NCBI GenBank assembly: GCA_012295275.1
Contig: CM022669.1
Coordinates: forward strand, 6,474,989 to 6,536,988
Direction of reading: 5' to 3'
From: Chrysomallon squamiferum
Lineage: Eukaryota; Mollusca; Gastropoda; Neomphalida; Peltospiridae
DNA: 62,000 nt
The notes beneath the pieces are model-generated. The model did not search any database, was not told the origin of the DNA, and worked only from the letters and a program-made list of their open reading frames with translations. This document shows positions 1 through 40,847 of this stretch, one piece after another. The position numbers and the translations under genes were made by a program. Position 1 is the stretch's first letter. Each line of letters opens with the position of its first letter.

Positions 1-767
1 ACATATATATATATATATTGTTGGTTTTTTTCATTTGTTATTTTTTATTTTATTTATTATTTATTATTTGTGTGTGTCTTTATTTCTTACTTTCGCTTTT
101 TCTTCACTCAACTTAACTTTTTTCCTTCTTCTTCTTCTTTTTCTTCTTCTTCTTCTAGAAGTACATGATACAAATCCAGCTGACATTTCGTGGGAGTCGT
201 GCGGCAGGAAGAATAATCGCGACTGAAATCTCTCACCACCAGCGTCCTAAGATGACCCGCGCTTTACGCTGTCCTCAAAATGTTTACCTATGACGTCATC
301 ATGCAAATAAACACCGACTCACGGATGGGTCGACATTTGGGAATGGAAAACATCTCGACAGCCTTATAAATAAAAGACGAGGCGTTAGTATGGCATAGCT
401 GTGCCACAATTCAAATAAAATATCGACTTTTGGCAATAAATATCTACTGTTGATCAATGGAGCGCCTTACATGCACCTAGCAGGCTAAGACTGGAGTAAC
501 GTGCATAGCATGCGGATACGACTTCGTTTAATAACTGTTACATCACGAACAAATGTTTTATTAGGTAATCAGGTCACGTGTTCCGTGCGAGGAATGCTGG
601 GAAACTGTTGAATGTTAAAATAACGTATCGGCGGAGGGGGGGGGGTGATTGTTATGGGTTTTAGGTTGCCGTGTGTATTTTTCTTTCTTTCTTCCTTTTT
701 GTTTTCCCCCTACTGAATTTGAAATTTATGTTAATGAAAATACTTTTAATTTAATAATATATGAAGG

Positions 768-769
<2 letters not shown>

Positions 770-815
<46 letters not shown>
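770..815. repeat. (AAT)n microsatellite
   Basis: About 14 AAT units, read as poly-Asn in one frame; not coding. Confidence 0.95.
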
Positions 816-816
<1 letters not shown>

Positions 817-1829
817 TAATGTAAATAATGACGATGATAATGACGACTATCATGATGATAATAACAAAAGTTTTTATTTATTTATTTATTTATTTAACTA
901 TTTACCCAGTTTGCTTTTTTTTCGATCTGTCATTTTCTTACTATAATTATTATATTTTATTTTCGACGTGACAGTAATAATAATGTTGGAAAATAATTTA
1001 TTTAAACATTTGTTTAATAAAGCTTCTGAGGTATATGATGTCACAATAATGTTAATAATAAACACTGATTTGATATCGCAATTTAATTGTTTTTTTTTTT
1101 TTTTTATTATAATTTTATTATTTTAGTCTGTTTTTTTTTTTTTTGACTAATTTTTGAAACATATTATCCGTAGTCTGTTAATTTTTTACACACATTAAAT
1201 TTTGTTTATATATATATATGTTTTATGTATCATATATATATGTTTTATATATTATATATACATATATGGAAACCTTACGCCACAAACAGCGATAATCTCA
1301 CGTCATAATCTCCTAGGTAACCATATTCTCTAATGACTAGGAAACCTCAGGTATGTACATTACTCGGTTACCTAATTAGTATTTATATTTTCTTTCATTT
1401 ATTACGTCATAAGTTGTTATTTTCATTTCAGTTACAAACAAATAACAAAAAGTTACGAACAGAAAAGTTATAAAATATTGTTAATGTTTAGTGGGGGGGG
1501 TGTTGGTATTTTTTAATTTTTAATTTTTTTATAAATTTTTTTTGAATTTTGTTGTTGTTATTATTGTTATTGTTGTTGTTATTGTTACTGTTGTTCTCTG
1601 TTGTTGTTTATATTTTGTTGCTTTTGTTTCTTTCATGTTTTTGTTTGTTTTTTTTTGTTCGGTTTTCTTTTTTTATTATTATTTATTTGCCTTTATTTTT
1701 GCTGCTACTGCTTTTCTTGTCTTTTTCTTTTACTTCTTTTTCTTCTTCTGTGTTATTGTTATTGTTATATTTCATTGTTGAGAGAGGTATTTTCTTCCAG
1801 TTTTTATTATAAGTAATACTATTATTATT

Positions 1830-1862
<33 letters not shown>

Positions 1863-1885
1863 GCTGCTGCTTCTGCTGCTGCTGT
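1830..1885. repeat. (TTG)n/(CTG)n microsatellite
   Basis: A TTG run passes into CTG/TTC units within a T-rich stretch that starts near 1,500. Confidence 0.9.
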
Positions 1886-2939
1886 TTTCTCTTTTTTGTA
1901 AAAATGTTGTAGCTGTTTTGTTTCTTCCATTTATTTAGTGTACTAAAACTCATTGGTAGTAATTTTAATTTCGGTCGTTTCAAGATAATGAAAGCAAATA
2001 AATAAAATTTACAGCAAAATAATAATTTTGAAAAAAAAAAAAAAAAAAAAGAAAGAAAAAAAAAAGCAGAAGAAGAAGAAGAAGAACAGACAGAAATGAA
2101 AGCGAGAACTGATAGAATATATAGATACCGAGAGTCTCATTATTAGAAAGTGAGGTTTTAATTTCCCTTGTTTGGCATACAACTGTAAATCTACAAGCGA
2201 GTCTTCCTCTCGTTCTAATCTCAACTTTTCACCCTAATTGTAAATATATAATTTCCCATTAGCATTTAGATTGTTGTCGATAGCTTGATATTCCTTCCGT
2301 CTGCATCGTATTTCAGATGTCCAATTCATTCTGAACGGGGCTGTTCAAATTTATGACTTAATCTGTCGAATGTTATAAGTTTTAATTTGCCGCTCACCGC
2401 TATGCGACGAAAGAAATCTGCTTCGGTGCTCATTAACCGCAAATTCAGAGGCAATCTCTTCCGCTCCGACTTCGGCCTTTTTAAACACATGAGAAGGGAG
2501 ATAACTCTAAACCGAATTTGTTTTCGCGAAGACCGCCATCATTCGGCAATCTCGTAAAATAGCGAGTAATCTAGCGCTACGATTTTTTTACGAGATCTGT
2601 TGAGAACATGCTGAGAAAACATAATGGAGATTCAGAAGTGCAATTGCATTTGTGACACAGTATACCTCGAGATGCAAGCGTTCTGCAGGCAAAGTGAATC
2701 CGCGTCTATTCTGCCTGACGATTTGCCGTGCCGGGGATAACTCATAGTCACGTCAAAAGTTTGGTCGTTTCTCCAGTCAAAGACGTCGGGATCAATTTCT
2801 TAAAGCGAGTCGTTTACTCTGATCACTTACTCATTATTTTGTTTCCATCGAATGTTCGAGATGACAAAACGTGTACTGCTTCTTCGTTTCCTGAGTTAAT
2901 GTATTACGAGTGTTAGGGAATGCGGGCGCGCCTATGCAT

Positions 2940-2941
<2 letters not shown>

Positions 2942-2979
<38 letters not shown>
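2942..2979. repeat. (GT)n microsatellite
   Basis: An uninterrupted GT run of 19 units. Confidence 0.95.
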
Positions 2980-2982
<3 letters not shown>

Positions 2983-3373
2983 ATGTATGTATTTTATGTA
3001 TGTATATGTTACATTAGGATGTGTGCATGTGTTATTTTAGTATGTGTGTTAATGTATGTATTGTAAATATATAAGACCTTTTTAAGAAATAACAATCAGC
3101 TTCATATGCTGAGTATAGGTTTAATACGAATAACGACTGCACTCCAAATACAGCCTTTTTTCTTTATCATCATCATCATCATTATCATCATCTTATTATT
3201 ATTATTAATGTTGTTGTTTTTTGTTGTTTTTTATCATTTTGTTTCTCCAGAATAATATTATATTTATTTTTTTTTTCTTTATTTTTTTATTTTTTTTTTT
3301 ATTTTTTTATTTTAATGATAAATATCGCATAGACTACTGTAATGAAATGGGTCAATGAGTGTATGTATATGTA

Positions 3374-3376
<3 letters not shown>

Positions 3377-3411
<35 letters not shown>
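3377..3411. repeat. (CA)n microsatellite
   Basis: An uninterrupted CA run of about 17 units, opposite in orientation to the GT run 400 bp to the left. Confidence 0.95.
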
Positions 3412-3413
<2 letters not shown>

Positions 3414-3881
3414 CTGTACATACATAAATTTAATCCATTAATAAAAAATAATTTTAAAAGGAAAACAAACAAAAAAACCATATATATAATAAAATAAATA
3501 ACAAAAACATTTCCGCTGTCTTGAAAATTACAGAATATTTTAACTCCAAGTATGTTATTAGTTTTAACGAGTAGTTTAGCATGTTCTGTCAAAATATGTT
3601 ACCGACTTAATCCGAAACTTAACGAAAAATAATTTATGATTTATTATCCTGGCCAGATAGTATTTACTGTTTACATTCTTTTTGCTTTGTAATTGTGTAA
3701 TTAAGTAAAGATTTATCGCTCTTTTAATAGTTTGTAAAAATATAACGAGACGAGATAATATTAAAAAACATTGTTTTTTTTTTTTTTTTTTTTTCAAAGT
3801 TACTTATAGCCGTTATTTACAGCAGTTAATTTTAATTATTTATTTATTTTATGTTATTTTTTGTTTTAGATGCTGTTGTTG

Positions 3882-3915
<34 letters not shown>

Positions 3916-4224
3916 GAAGTAACATATAATTTCCTTCCTCTTCGCTGCCTCGATACACGTTTAAAGTACTGGTACCTGCCTCGGGCAACAAATAAAAACA
4001 AATTTAAGCCATTTGCATATAAAATAATAATTTTGCCAATCTCTTTAGAGAGCCATGTTTCAGCACGTCTTGTAAGGGACGAAAATGTAAAGAAATACAA
4101 AAGAAAGCCCCATGGGTCTCGTGGGCAGTTCCCGCGAACAATTAACGTCGATTAGTTTCACCCCACGTCCTGGTCAATGCAGAGTGCAAATTAGTTTTAC
4201 TGGAAAAACACCGTTTAACATAGC

Positions 4225-4510
4225 CCGACGCTGATTGGTCATAACCAAATGAAAGCTTTCTTGTGATTGGACGTAATCTTTGTGCTTATGATAACCAGGA
4301 CTGAACAATGGCCGAGAACTTGTGGAGTGCCAGTTTGTTGTTAGAAGTGCTCGTAATTAGACCCTAAGGAAACCTTGAAGAGGTTATTGTGATGGAAGAA
4401 TACCTCTCCGTTCGTGGTGGTCATTGTAATGTAGCAAAAATTATCCATGCCGACACACTTGACCAGGTCACGTGTTTATAAAGTCTGTAACGGTCAAGGT
4501 CAAGGTTTTG
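4225..4510 (+). promoter_or_regulatory. Promoter-like cluster (CCAAT, E-box, TATA, ERR-type half-site)
   Basis: GATTGG (inverted CCAAT) occurs near 4,233 and 4,264. CACGTG is at 4,469-4,474, directly followed by tttataaag. TCAAGGTCA (ERR-type extended half-site) lies at about 4,494-4,502. The sequence caggtcacgtgtt also occurs at about 570-582. No downstream coding exon was recognised, so this may be chance. Confidence 0.2.
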
Positions 4511-4632
4511 TATGATTTATACAGGCGTGTTATTTTCTTAAATTGGCAGTTGTAACATCTATTCTCGTCTTAGGTTAAATTCTTGGTGGAATGGCTGAGG
4601 CAATGTTTTTTTTATTTATTTTCATTTATTTA

Positions 4633-4669
<37 letters not shown>

Positions 4670-5269
4670 TATTATTGTTGTTGGTGGGTGTTGTTTGTTT
4701 GTTTGGGGGTTTTTTGTTGTTGTTTTTTTTTTTTTTTGCTTTTTTATTTATTTATTTTTTTTTTTTGTCAATGGATCCATAAATTATCGAAATAATTATA
4801 TTTGCTATATCTGTATTTCCGAGGTATCCGCGCAACATCTATGATCCGTGCAGGAAAATTCATTTGATCATTCACGGCCGCGAGGTATCCCCGAAGAAAC
4901 CAAACTGAGGAAGAAAACATCTAAAATAAAATATTATCTCCTTCCTAGAAATATTCGAGTGCTATTTTACTTTCCATATTAGTATCCGCCATGGACTTCT
5001 ATGATGGGTAAACATGTTGAACGTCTTTTGAGGTTTAGAGTCGATCCCCTTGAAGCAGAATCACGCAATACCTACACGGATAACGTGCTTATAAAAACGT
5101 AGCTTTTCTATTGTTCAGTAAGAAAAATTAATAACAATGAGACACTATTATATTTTCCAGCTTATGTTTGCAATTTAAAACGAAATGCAGATGTACTGAT
5201 AGAGAGACAACATTTTGTTTTGACAGTGGATGATGACATGGCATAATAAATGTTGTTTTCTTCTTCTTC

Positions 5270-5305
<36 letters not shown>

Positions 5306-6455
5306 GTTTATTCTTAATTTAGGCGCTTACCTTATTCTTTCTTTCTTTCTTTCTTTCTTTTTTTTTTTTTTTTTTTTTTTTTTAATCTTCTTATTTAAAA
5401 AGAGTAATAAATGCATGATAAAGGGATTTAATACGTACAAAAGACGACACTAGGAAATAACAAAAATACTGGTTTTAACCAGAAAACAAACTGATCCTTT
5501 TATTAAAGCCGACATATTAGTGTCGCTGGTTATTCCCCTTTGACACAGAGTCACCAGTAACGACAAACTAAACAATTACGATTTGAAAATCCATAATGTA
5601 TCTGAGGGCAGAAGATAAAGAGATTACCACTGACGTGAAACACAAGCTGACCTCGATCAATTAGTCGCAGCGCCCCAAGACGTCTTATTAAACCAATCAA
5701 AATTCAATTTGTTCCTCGGGAGCCGGTGTCAAAGGTCACGGGTAACTCCTGCCAGGGTTTAGCTACAAAACGGCGGGATAAAGCGCTCGCATTGTTCTGT
5801 AGAAATATCTGTTACTTCTTTGTGTTTTTGGTGCCTGCGCCGTGTCGACTTATTCGGTCCCGTTCCAGAAATGTGGGTTTTAATAACAATATGTTTGTTT
5901 TACGTCAGATTATGTTGTGTCTGCCGTTAATAATTTCTTAATGACTTCAACGGAAACATTTTTTGTGTGTTAAATCACTAGGCTAGGTATTTTATTATAT
6001 AATAGTTTATATACGTGTGTGTGTGTGTGTGTATGTTATATTGCGTCCATTTTATTATTTATTTATTTGGGGTGTTTTTTTTTGGGGGGGGCATTTTTAA
6101 AGTATATTTATACATATTTAATAAAATATATTTTGAAGGCTGATGATTGTATATTAAGTAGAGTAATTGATTTGTTGAACATTAAAACAGACTACACGAG
6201 AGACAATGTTTCATTCATGAAGAAATTAAAAAAGAAAAAAAGAAAAGAAACTGTTTTGTAACTCATACAAAGGTACATCAGTACAGGAGTAAACAATACC
6301 AGTGTTATCTGATTTGGAGACTAATTTTAAGTTGTTTTTATGTGCAAGAATCGTTTATATCAGGTTTAAGTTTATCTCCAGTGTCATCAGATCTGTCAGT
6401 TGCGATACAATAAAAAATAATCACGTGATAGTTTCATGTTTCCATTAGTCAACCT

Positions 6456-6457
<2 letters not shown>

Positions 6458-6511
<54 letters not shown>
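6458..6511. repeat. (CT)n microsatellite
   Basis: A pure CT run of about 27 units. Confidence 0.95.
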
Positions 6512-6517
<6 letters not shown>

Positions 6518-6707
6518 AGAACGCAGAACATTACCTCTACACTCTATACATCATTCCCTGCCACAATGCTGAAGTAAAAAAAAAAAAAAAAAAGAACCGA
6601 CACACACACACACAAAAAAGAAGAAGAAAATACAACTTCGCAACAGGCCACTTGATTACCAGTCAATCCAAGAGTAAACAAAACATGGGTGTTGCTTTGT
6701 AGCTTAC

Positions 6708-6990
6708 CTTCAAACAATCTGAACCCGCTAGCTTCAATTTAAAACGTGCGAAAAGCAGCCGAGGAGGTGTGAAAACTGGCGCGTAATCTGACGTTCAATT
6801 TACCTCTCTACTCATCGATCGACAGTAAACCAAGGTAAACGGAACAAATCCCAGTGAACGCACGTCTTTTCAGTCTCTGCCGCTACACTGGTATCTCGCT
6901 TTGAGCCGCTTGTCGCCAGTAGGGCTAGGACCCCTGACCCACGGCGCCGAGGACTGATTACCAGTCGCAGGCAGCTTACATGGCGGTGTT
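6708..6990 (-). promoter_or_regulatory. CpG-rich segment, possible promoter and non-coding first exon on the minus strand
   Basis: About 280 bp dense in CpG (gcgcgt, atcgatcgac, cacggcgccgag) in a CpG-ordinary, AT-rich setting. On the minus strand it ends GTTTGAAG|gtaagc (exon edge 6,708), a good 5' splice site. TTTAAATA lies at its upstream edge near 7,007-7,014. The only early ATG is followed by TAA, so the exon would be non-coding. No partner exon was found. Confidence 0.3.
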
Positions 6991-7008
6991 TATGTTCGAG
7001 GGAGGGTA

Positions 7009-7040
<32 letters not shown>

Positions 7041-7129
7041 CGAGTAAATAAAGATACGTAAAGAAATGTATAGAAGGGGAAAAGAAAGAAAAATAGAACA
7101 CACACGCATACACACATATGCCTGCACAT

Positions 7130-7266
7130 ATATATGTATATATATATGTATGTATGTATTTATTTATGTATGTATATATATGTATGTATGTATGGACGTA
7201 CGTATGGACGTATGTACGTATGTATGTATATGTATGTGTGGGTGTATGCATGCATGTATGTATACA
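7130..7266. repeat. (TATG)n-type degenerate microsatellite
   Basis: Tetranucleotide TATG/TACG/GACG variants run for about 135 bp. The long open frames on both strands here come from the repeat. Confidence 0.9.
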
Positions 7267-7936
7267 CACAAATAATTTTCTTTCTTTTATCGTGATTAAA
7301 ATTATCATCATCATCATCATCATTATAAGACTGTTAAAGTAGCAATGATTATATTACTAATAACAGTATAAAAAATAATGTTTATATAAGATCAGTATAA
7401 GAAATGCGGACCATGCATTTAACACTTCAAATGTGCCGGTGTAAGACAAATAAATCAGCCTTTGCTAACAATAAAGTACGCCAGTAATACAGCATGTTCA
7501 TATCACAGACTCGTGATGTCTCCAAAACCTATCAATACGCCAAATAAGTAATATTTTATTCAGTTCGTCGTGTTCTACGAAGTGACGTTATGAAACGAGA
7601 ATACGACAACGTTCGTGCCTCGTTTTGATCGAAATTTCTTACTATCTTCTCACTTTGTTGTTTCTTTCGTTCTTTCAATATTTTGGGTTTTTTTTTTTGG
7701 TTTTTAAATAAAATAAAATAATTATTTTGAAATAGACAAAATGTTTCACTTGATCCTCCGCCGAGACACACTTTAATCCGTGCGTTAAATCCAAGCTTCC
7801 GATTCCTTTTATCTGTGCTGCGATAGCGCTAAACATTGAGGGATTACGTTACATCTAATTACCATTATCTCTCACGTAACTGCGCTCCTCCCACTCTTTG
7901 TATCGGCTTGTACTTCTTTTATTTATTTATTTACTT

Positions 7937-8092
7937 ACTTGTTATTATTATTATCATCATCGTCATCATCGTCGTCATCTTTAATACAACAATTACCACT
8001 ACTACTATTATTATTATTATTATTATCATTATTATCATTACTACTACTACTATTATCATCATCATCATCACCACAACCACCACCACCACCAC

Positions 8093-8170
<78 letters not shown>

Positions 8171-8175
8171 TTTAT
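7937..8175. repeat. Compound (ATT/ATC/ACC)n then (TTTA)n microsatellite
   Basis: About 240 bp of trinucleotide repeat grading through ATC, ACT and ACC variants back to pure ATT, then TTTA. The two open frames here are artefacts. Confidence 0.95.
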
Positions 8176-9519
8176 TATGATAAAATTTATTGTCATTCTT
8201 AAATCTATAAATACCATAATGCTGTTCGAAAATTATGGACTCCCCTAGTGTGTGTATATACAAAGCATGATCTTCATGATAACTTAAAATACTGTGATGT
8301 TAATTTGTAAACTAAACTAATATGCAAATCATAACAAAATCTACAACAACATACCGTTATAGCTCGTACCAGTTTTTGTCATTATTCATTAATATCGAAG
8401 AAAAAATCCTTTGACAGTTATTACCATTATGACGTCACTAACTAACGTCTCCATGTTAACATCACGATCGTGTTTGACTGTGTTGACCAAAGAAAGCAAG
8501 AGATCAAATAGCTGGAATGCTGCGTTACCTGTACTTTAGGCCACTTTTAGAAAACAGGTCAGTGGTCAGTGACAGTGAATTCAAAATCCAACAAAACAAA
8601 ACTTACAGCAAAAATACCAGAATAAGCAATTTCTAAATAGGAGGTTACTCAATTTGCATATTGTTTGAAGTTCAACGTACTTTCTGACAGTCATGTCAAA
8701 CCTGTATCAAATGGCTATAATTATAATAACGCTGTTTTAACATACGATGTTCACAATGATCTAATTGTAAAAAATACGAGTGGCGATAACTCAGTCTTTT
8801 AAATATATTTGCAATGAGTTATTTAATTTAATGTTATTTTAGTTATTTTATGAAACTTGTACTCTCTCCTAACACAAATTACTAAAACAAACCAGTTCAT
8901 GTTTCAAAAAAAAAAAAAAAAAAGAAAGAAAGAAGGAAAGAAAATCATAACATTTCGTTATTTACTAAGTATTAGCCCGAATTATCGTTAGTTTGAAAGT
9001 TCTTACTTGTCTCAGTAAACTCCCCTTCAGTGTTCTGCTACAAAAACAAGAAAAGTTTATGTAGAGAAAAAAAAATAATAATAATAAATAAATAAATGAA
9101 TAAAGAAGGAAAAAAAAAAGAAAGAAAAAAAAAAGGATATTTCCGAAAAATAAATAAATAAACAAACAAATAAAAATAAATAAATAAATAAAAACCACTC
9201 GACATGCAGTCGTCAATCCATGAACTATTCCATGAACTTCGACCTGATACGGAGCAAGGGAGATAACTGCCTGTTCACCATGTGTGTTAATATATACTTG
9301 CACCAATTTTTCAACATGTTCGAATGTCGAGTTATGCATCATTATTTTATTATTATTCTTAAAATTCTTTTCAGTCGTGATTAAAATGTTCAAATATTTA
9401 GCCTCTGTGTGTTTGTATGTATATGAATGCAAATGCTGACATTGTTTCACAAATAATAATTACAAAAAATGTAGGAAAAACAAGACTAACACATTATCTT
9501 TTCAAATTCAGTGTATTAG

Positions 9520-12500
9520 CATTTCATCATCATCACATTTATTTACATAAATACATTTTATACAAATAATAAACCCAAAGGGCTGCTGTACAGTAGGCTT
9601 AATTTTCTTTATCACAAATTCTCAATCCACACACACACAGCTCACCTTTCACACCATTTCATGTTCACACTAATTTCACACGAGACTTTATTTAAGTGGT
9701 TTGTGACTTTTATGAAGATCTACCGAAAACAAAGACAGTGCCTAAAGTTCCAGATAAAACAAGGCACTTCAAATTATTTTGCTGTGTGTCTTCTTCACTG
9801 CTCAAAACTTTTAAAAAGATTTCATAAATATAGCCTAAATTGTGTAAAGAATGAAAAATTTAAATAAAAGATAATTCAATATTAATCATTAAAAAACTAA
9901 ATTATTAAAGTTTAAGTCAAAAATATTAGTTTAAAATGTAAAAATAAATTTGTTACACTGTTAATATTTGACAGTTAAATTTAAACAGTTTACAGTTACA
10001 AGAATCAAACTGCTACTTGCATCTAGTCAAATTTTAATGGTTTTTTGTGGGGTTTTTTCTTTTGTCCGATCCATAGCTTTCCATTTGTTGAATTATTTAA
10101 TTAAAAAAAAGTAACAGATCTTGTTGTTTTTTTTGTTTTTTTTTAAAAATGAAGGAGATATTTACGACAAAATTGAAATGAGTGACTAAAAACACGAAGG
10201 ACAATAATGTTGAGAAGATCTTCCAATTCTTATGGAATGGAAATGAAAATGATTTTAACAAAAAAACAAAAACAAATCACATAAAACCTATTTCTGTACA
10301 ATATTATCAAAAGTGTTTATTTCTTTTTATGTATTCAAATAAATCTTAAAAAAAAAAAATAATAATAAATAAATAAATAAATATAATACAATAATTTTGT
10401 GACAGTAATCCAATTCTTCTTTCTGCAAGACAAAACATGTGTAAAACCAGATCTTAGAATCTTACTATGAAATTCTAAACTTAAATTAATTTAAACTCAG
10501 TATTTAGAGAATGAACATTGAGACCTCTCTTCCTTCTAAACAATATTTTATCTGAATTTTATCCCTTTTCACACTGATGGATGTATTGTCAATTCATTTG
10601 TAAAAAAAAAAATTTTTTTTTTTTGGGACAAGGTAACTGAAGATTCCACACAAAGCAATAGATATTTAAAAATAAATATAAGGCTACTCTCTTGAAATCA
10701 TCTGTAAACAAGAAAAGCCACATTTGGCACAATAAACTAAACACAATCAAGCGAAAATAAATAAATCTATTTTATAGACAAACTATTGTAATTAATTGAA
10801 AACACAATCCGATAAAAATAAATAATAAAATAAATATATTATCTATTCTCTCACATTTAAATACATTACAAATTCTCACCTTCAGAATCATTAAATTAAT
10901 ACTTTTTTCCCCCCAAGTTCCTTTTGTAATTAAATCTTTACTCAAATATAAAACATTTTCTTTTACTGAAAGATAGTTTTGTTTCCAATAAATCAATTCT
11001 TAAAATGGAAATTAAGGACAACTTTCATAATCGTGTATTTTCAGCCAAGTAACCGATACAAAAAAATTCTACAAATACCTGGATTAAGGGAGTTATTTAA
11101 TTAACTCATAAAATCTGTCATTTATATAAACTTAAAATATTCTATTTGTACTTTTTTTTAACATGGTACATTCAAATGCAGCTAAATGATGGACTGGTTG
11201 TGGATGTAAATATTGTGCAATGATACTCATTAGGTAATTTTTACCTTTTCTATTTATCAAACGTAACATATCTGTGTCCTTATATTTTTATAACATTATT
11301 TTATATTTAAACTTCATTACTGGTAAAGGTTGGCCACCACAGATAAAACCTCTTGGAAATATTTAAAATATATTTAGTTTCACCTTGATTTAACTTTAAT
11401 TAATGATCTGCTCAACAGAAAATATAAAATGTTTTCTAAAAGACTTAGAAAAGTTTTACTGCTAAAAGGATTTTATGAAAATAAAAACAATTAATGAAAA
11501 TATTAAAGAAATGATGAAATGCATGATCTGCTCGCAGATTCCTTAGTAGTTCTTAAAGGTGGTAACTACATATTTAAAAAAATAATAAATATAAAAAGCA
11601 TTCATTTGCTATTGAAAAATAAAATTGTGCCATTTTTTATTTATCATCTAATTACTTTAAAAAGAAAAAATTGAGAAGTCCTCTAGTTTTAATTAACCTG
11701 TGTGAAAAGGGGCAATTAGTTTACAGTATTTGGGAATGTTATTTGTAAATTTTCTTTACATTTTAATATAAGTCAATTTCAAATACTATTTTTTTTTTTT
11801 TTTATTAATGTTTTTCTGGATATTAATCACACAAAAAATATAATTTTCAGAACATCTCAGCTCACATTAAAAAAAAAAAAAAAAAGATTTTGACCACTGA
11901 TATTTCAACTGTTAGTTGTACCTTATCTTTTTTAATGTAAATGCAACTCTATGGATCAAAACAATGTAGCACTCAGCAAAAAGAGATTTTTATGTTTTCA
12001 AAAAAATACTGAAATTTTAAAATGTTTAACCATACTTCTTTTTATTTCATTAGGTATACCAGTTTTTTAGAGTGCATAACTATTATTTGTTGGATTCTAT
12101 CACCAAAGAATATGTGTTATGGTAACCAAATTTTATTTGTGATTTCAAAATCAGTATTAATATATTTCAGACACTTAAAGTAATAGCTGAATTTGAATTC
12201 AAGGAGAAATTATTTTAAAAGTGATGGGGAGAAGGTGGAATGTTTCAGAAAATTATTTAAAAAATGGATGCAACAGATATTAGTTATAAAACATCTGCCA
12301 AGGAATTGTGTTCAGGATAATTTTGTCCTCAGAAATTTCAAGGATAAAAAAAAAATATAGTAAAAAATAGAAAAGGCGAGATGGAATGAAAATGAATTTT
12401 TTTTTTTAATGTAATAGGATAATGAGCAATGCTTAAAGTTGTTTTCATTTTTCAGTGTTTATTAAGTGATTTTACTTTGTAATGAAAACAGTTATAAAAC

Positions 12501-13508
12501 CCAGACATTCAGTCACTGAACACACATTATGTACAAGCTTTTTTTTTTTTTTTTTTTTTTTTCAACTGCAGTACAACTAAAAAAATAAATTCATTTTTAT
12601 ACACAATCTTCCTTTTTTCTATTTACTTTTTAATCTCAAACTTTCAAAGCAAACCGGTGCATTTCTGGTATGAGGGAAGAATGAGGAAGAAACCAAAAAA
12701 ATCTTAGAAATAAAAAAAAAAAAAAAAAAAAAAAAAAAATAAAAAAAAAAAAAAATAAAAATAAATGTAAGATGAAATAACTCAAAATTCTTTTACTAGT
12801 CTGGACCAGTCTTCTGGTCTGGTAAAATGTATTGCATAAATCTGTGTTCTTGTTGACAGATATGTGAAAATGGAATCCCTGAAAGACTTATTAAAACACT
12901 GACTTTTTTTCTTTTTTTTTTTTTAAGACAACATCATGTCCTTAGACACATCATCATTTCTCAACTTGGAATCATACGATCAAAGTTTTTACCTCACTTT
13001 TCAAAAAATTCTCAAAAAGTTTTATTTAAAAAAAAAAAAAAAAAAAAAATAATAATAATAATAATAATAATAATGATGAAGTTTTTAGTCACAGTTCAAG
13101 ATCTGCACCAACAATTACCAGAAACATCGGCTTTTACATCCATTTTGTTTCAAAGCCAACCACGGACACACAGAATGTTTTTTACTGAACAATTATGCCG
13201 TACTTGGATACTAATCCCGAGACAGAAACCTGTTGAATCACAGAAATTTTTAAGAGTCTTCCAGTCTCTTTGAGCAGCACCAGCAAAATTATGACTTGAA
13301 CATGATTCACAGCCACACACAGTCGTCTTCTTCTGCAGTGACAACACCGTTCCTGCAACATCAAGATCTTCCTTCGGCCAACAACCAATGCAGTGTCTCT
13401 AGAGGCTGACAAATGATCGAGAATAATTTAGATGATCGATGAAATCAACTACGACACAACCATGATTAAAAATGGGCGTCGAGCGGGGTGGTGCCCCAGA
13501 TGGTTGAC
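9520..13508 (-). other. Probable CHD1 3' UTR (end unproven)
   Basis: Downstream of the CHD1 stop the plus strand is AT-rich, CpG-poor and without a credible coding exon for about 4 kb. It holds many A/T homopolymers. A minus-strand AATAAA sits at 9,538-9,543 followed by a GT-rich stretch (tgtgatgatgatg), near the point where CpG frequency rises again. A 3' end there would give a UTR of about 4 kb. Earlier AATAAA matches exist in this AT-rich stretch, so a shorter UTR is possible. Confidence 0.35.
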
Positions 13509-40817
<27,309 letters not shown>

Positions 40818-40821
<4 letters not shown>

Positions 40822-40847
40822 CTTGGCTGGCACTGGCAGTCCATCAT
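40818..40847 (-). promoter_or_regulatory. uORF overlapping the CHD1 start codon
   Basis: On the minus strand, ATGATGGACTGCC begins at 40,847 and reads nine codons before TGA at 40,818-40,820. The stop overlaps the CHD1 ATG (40,819-40,821) as ATGA. This arrangement would force re-initiation or leaky scanning if the upstream ATG is in the mature mRNA. Confidence 0.6.

Larger units (their letters stand above)
1..9400. other. Left intergenic region, low-complexity and microsatellite-rich
   Basis: Open frames here are mostly poly-Leu/Ile/Phe, poly-Asn or His/Thr strings read from microsatellites. No conserved protein domain was recognised. Patches of normal complexity with CpGs occur at about 200-620, 2,270-2,920, 3,940-4,560, 4,800-5,240, 5,470-5,960 and 6,700-7,000, and some could be regulatory or non-coding exons of a gene outside the window. 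Confidence 0.6.

Noticed and set aside
161-229. Possible terminal exon after a long pyrimidine tract ending ctag
   Set aside because: The tract and AG look like an acceptor, but the following 22 codons (or 43 in another frame) match nothing I recognise and no upstream exon is in the window.
5480-5590. Imperfect hairpin (tgtcgctggttat ... accagtaacgaca) as a structured RNA
   Set aside because: The stem is short and mismatched, with no conserved RNA family resemblance or transcription evidence.
6976-7342. Overlapping open frames on both strands rich in Tyr/Cys/Val/Met
   Set aside because: They come from the TATG-type repeat, which lacks stops in several frames.
7836-8202. Open frames of 87-114 codons rich in Ile/Thr/Leu/Ser
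   Set aside because: They are read from the compound ATT/ATC/ACC microsatellite and have no normal protein composition.
8965-9450. 161-codon open frame on the minus strand
   Set aside because: Much of it is Phe/Leu/Tyr runs from A-rich repeats; the remaining part has no recognisable similarity and no codon-usage support.
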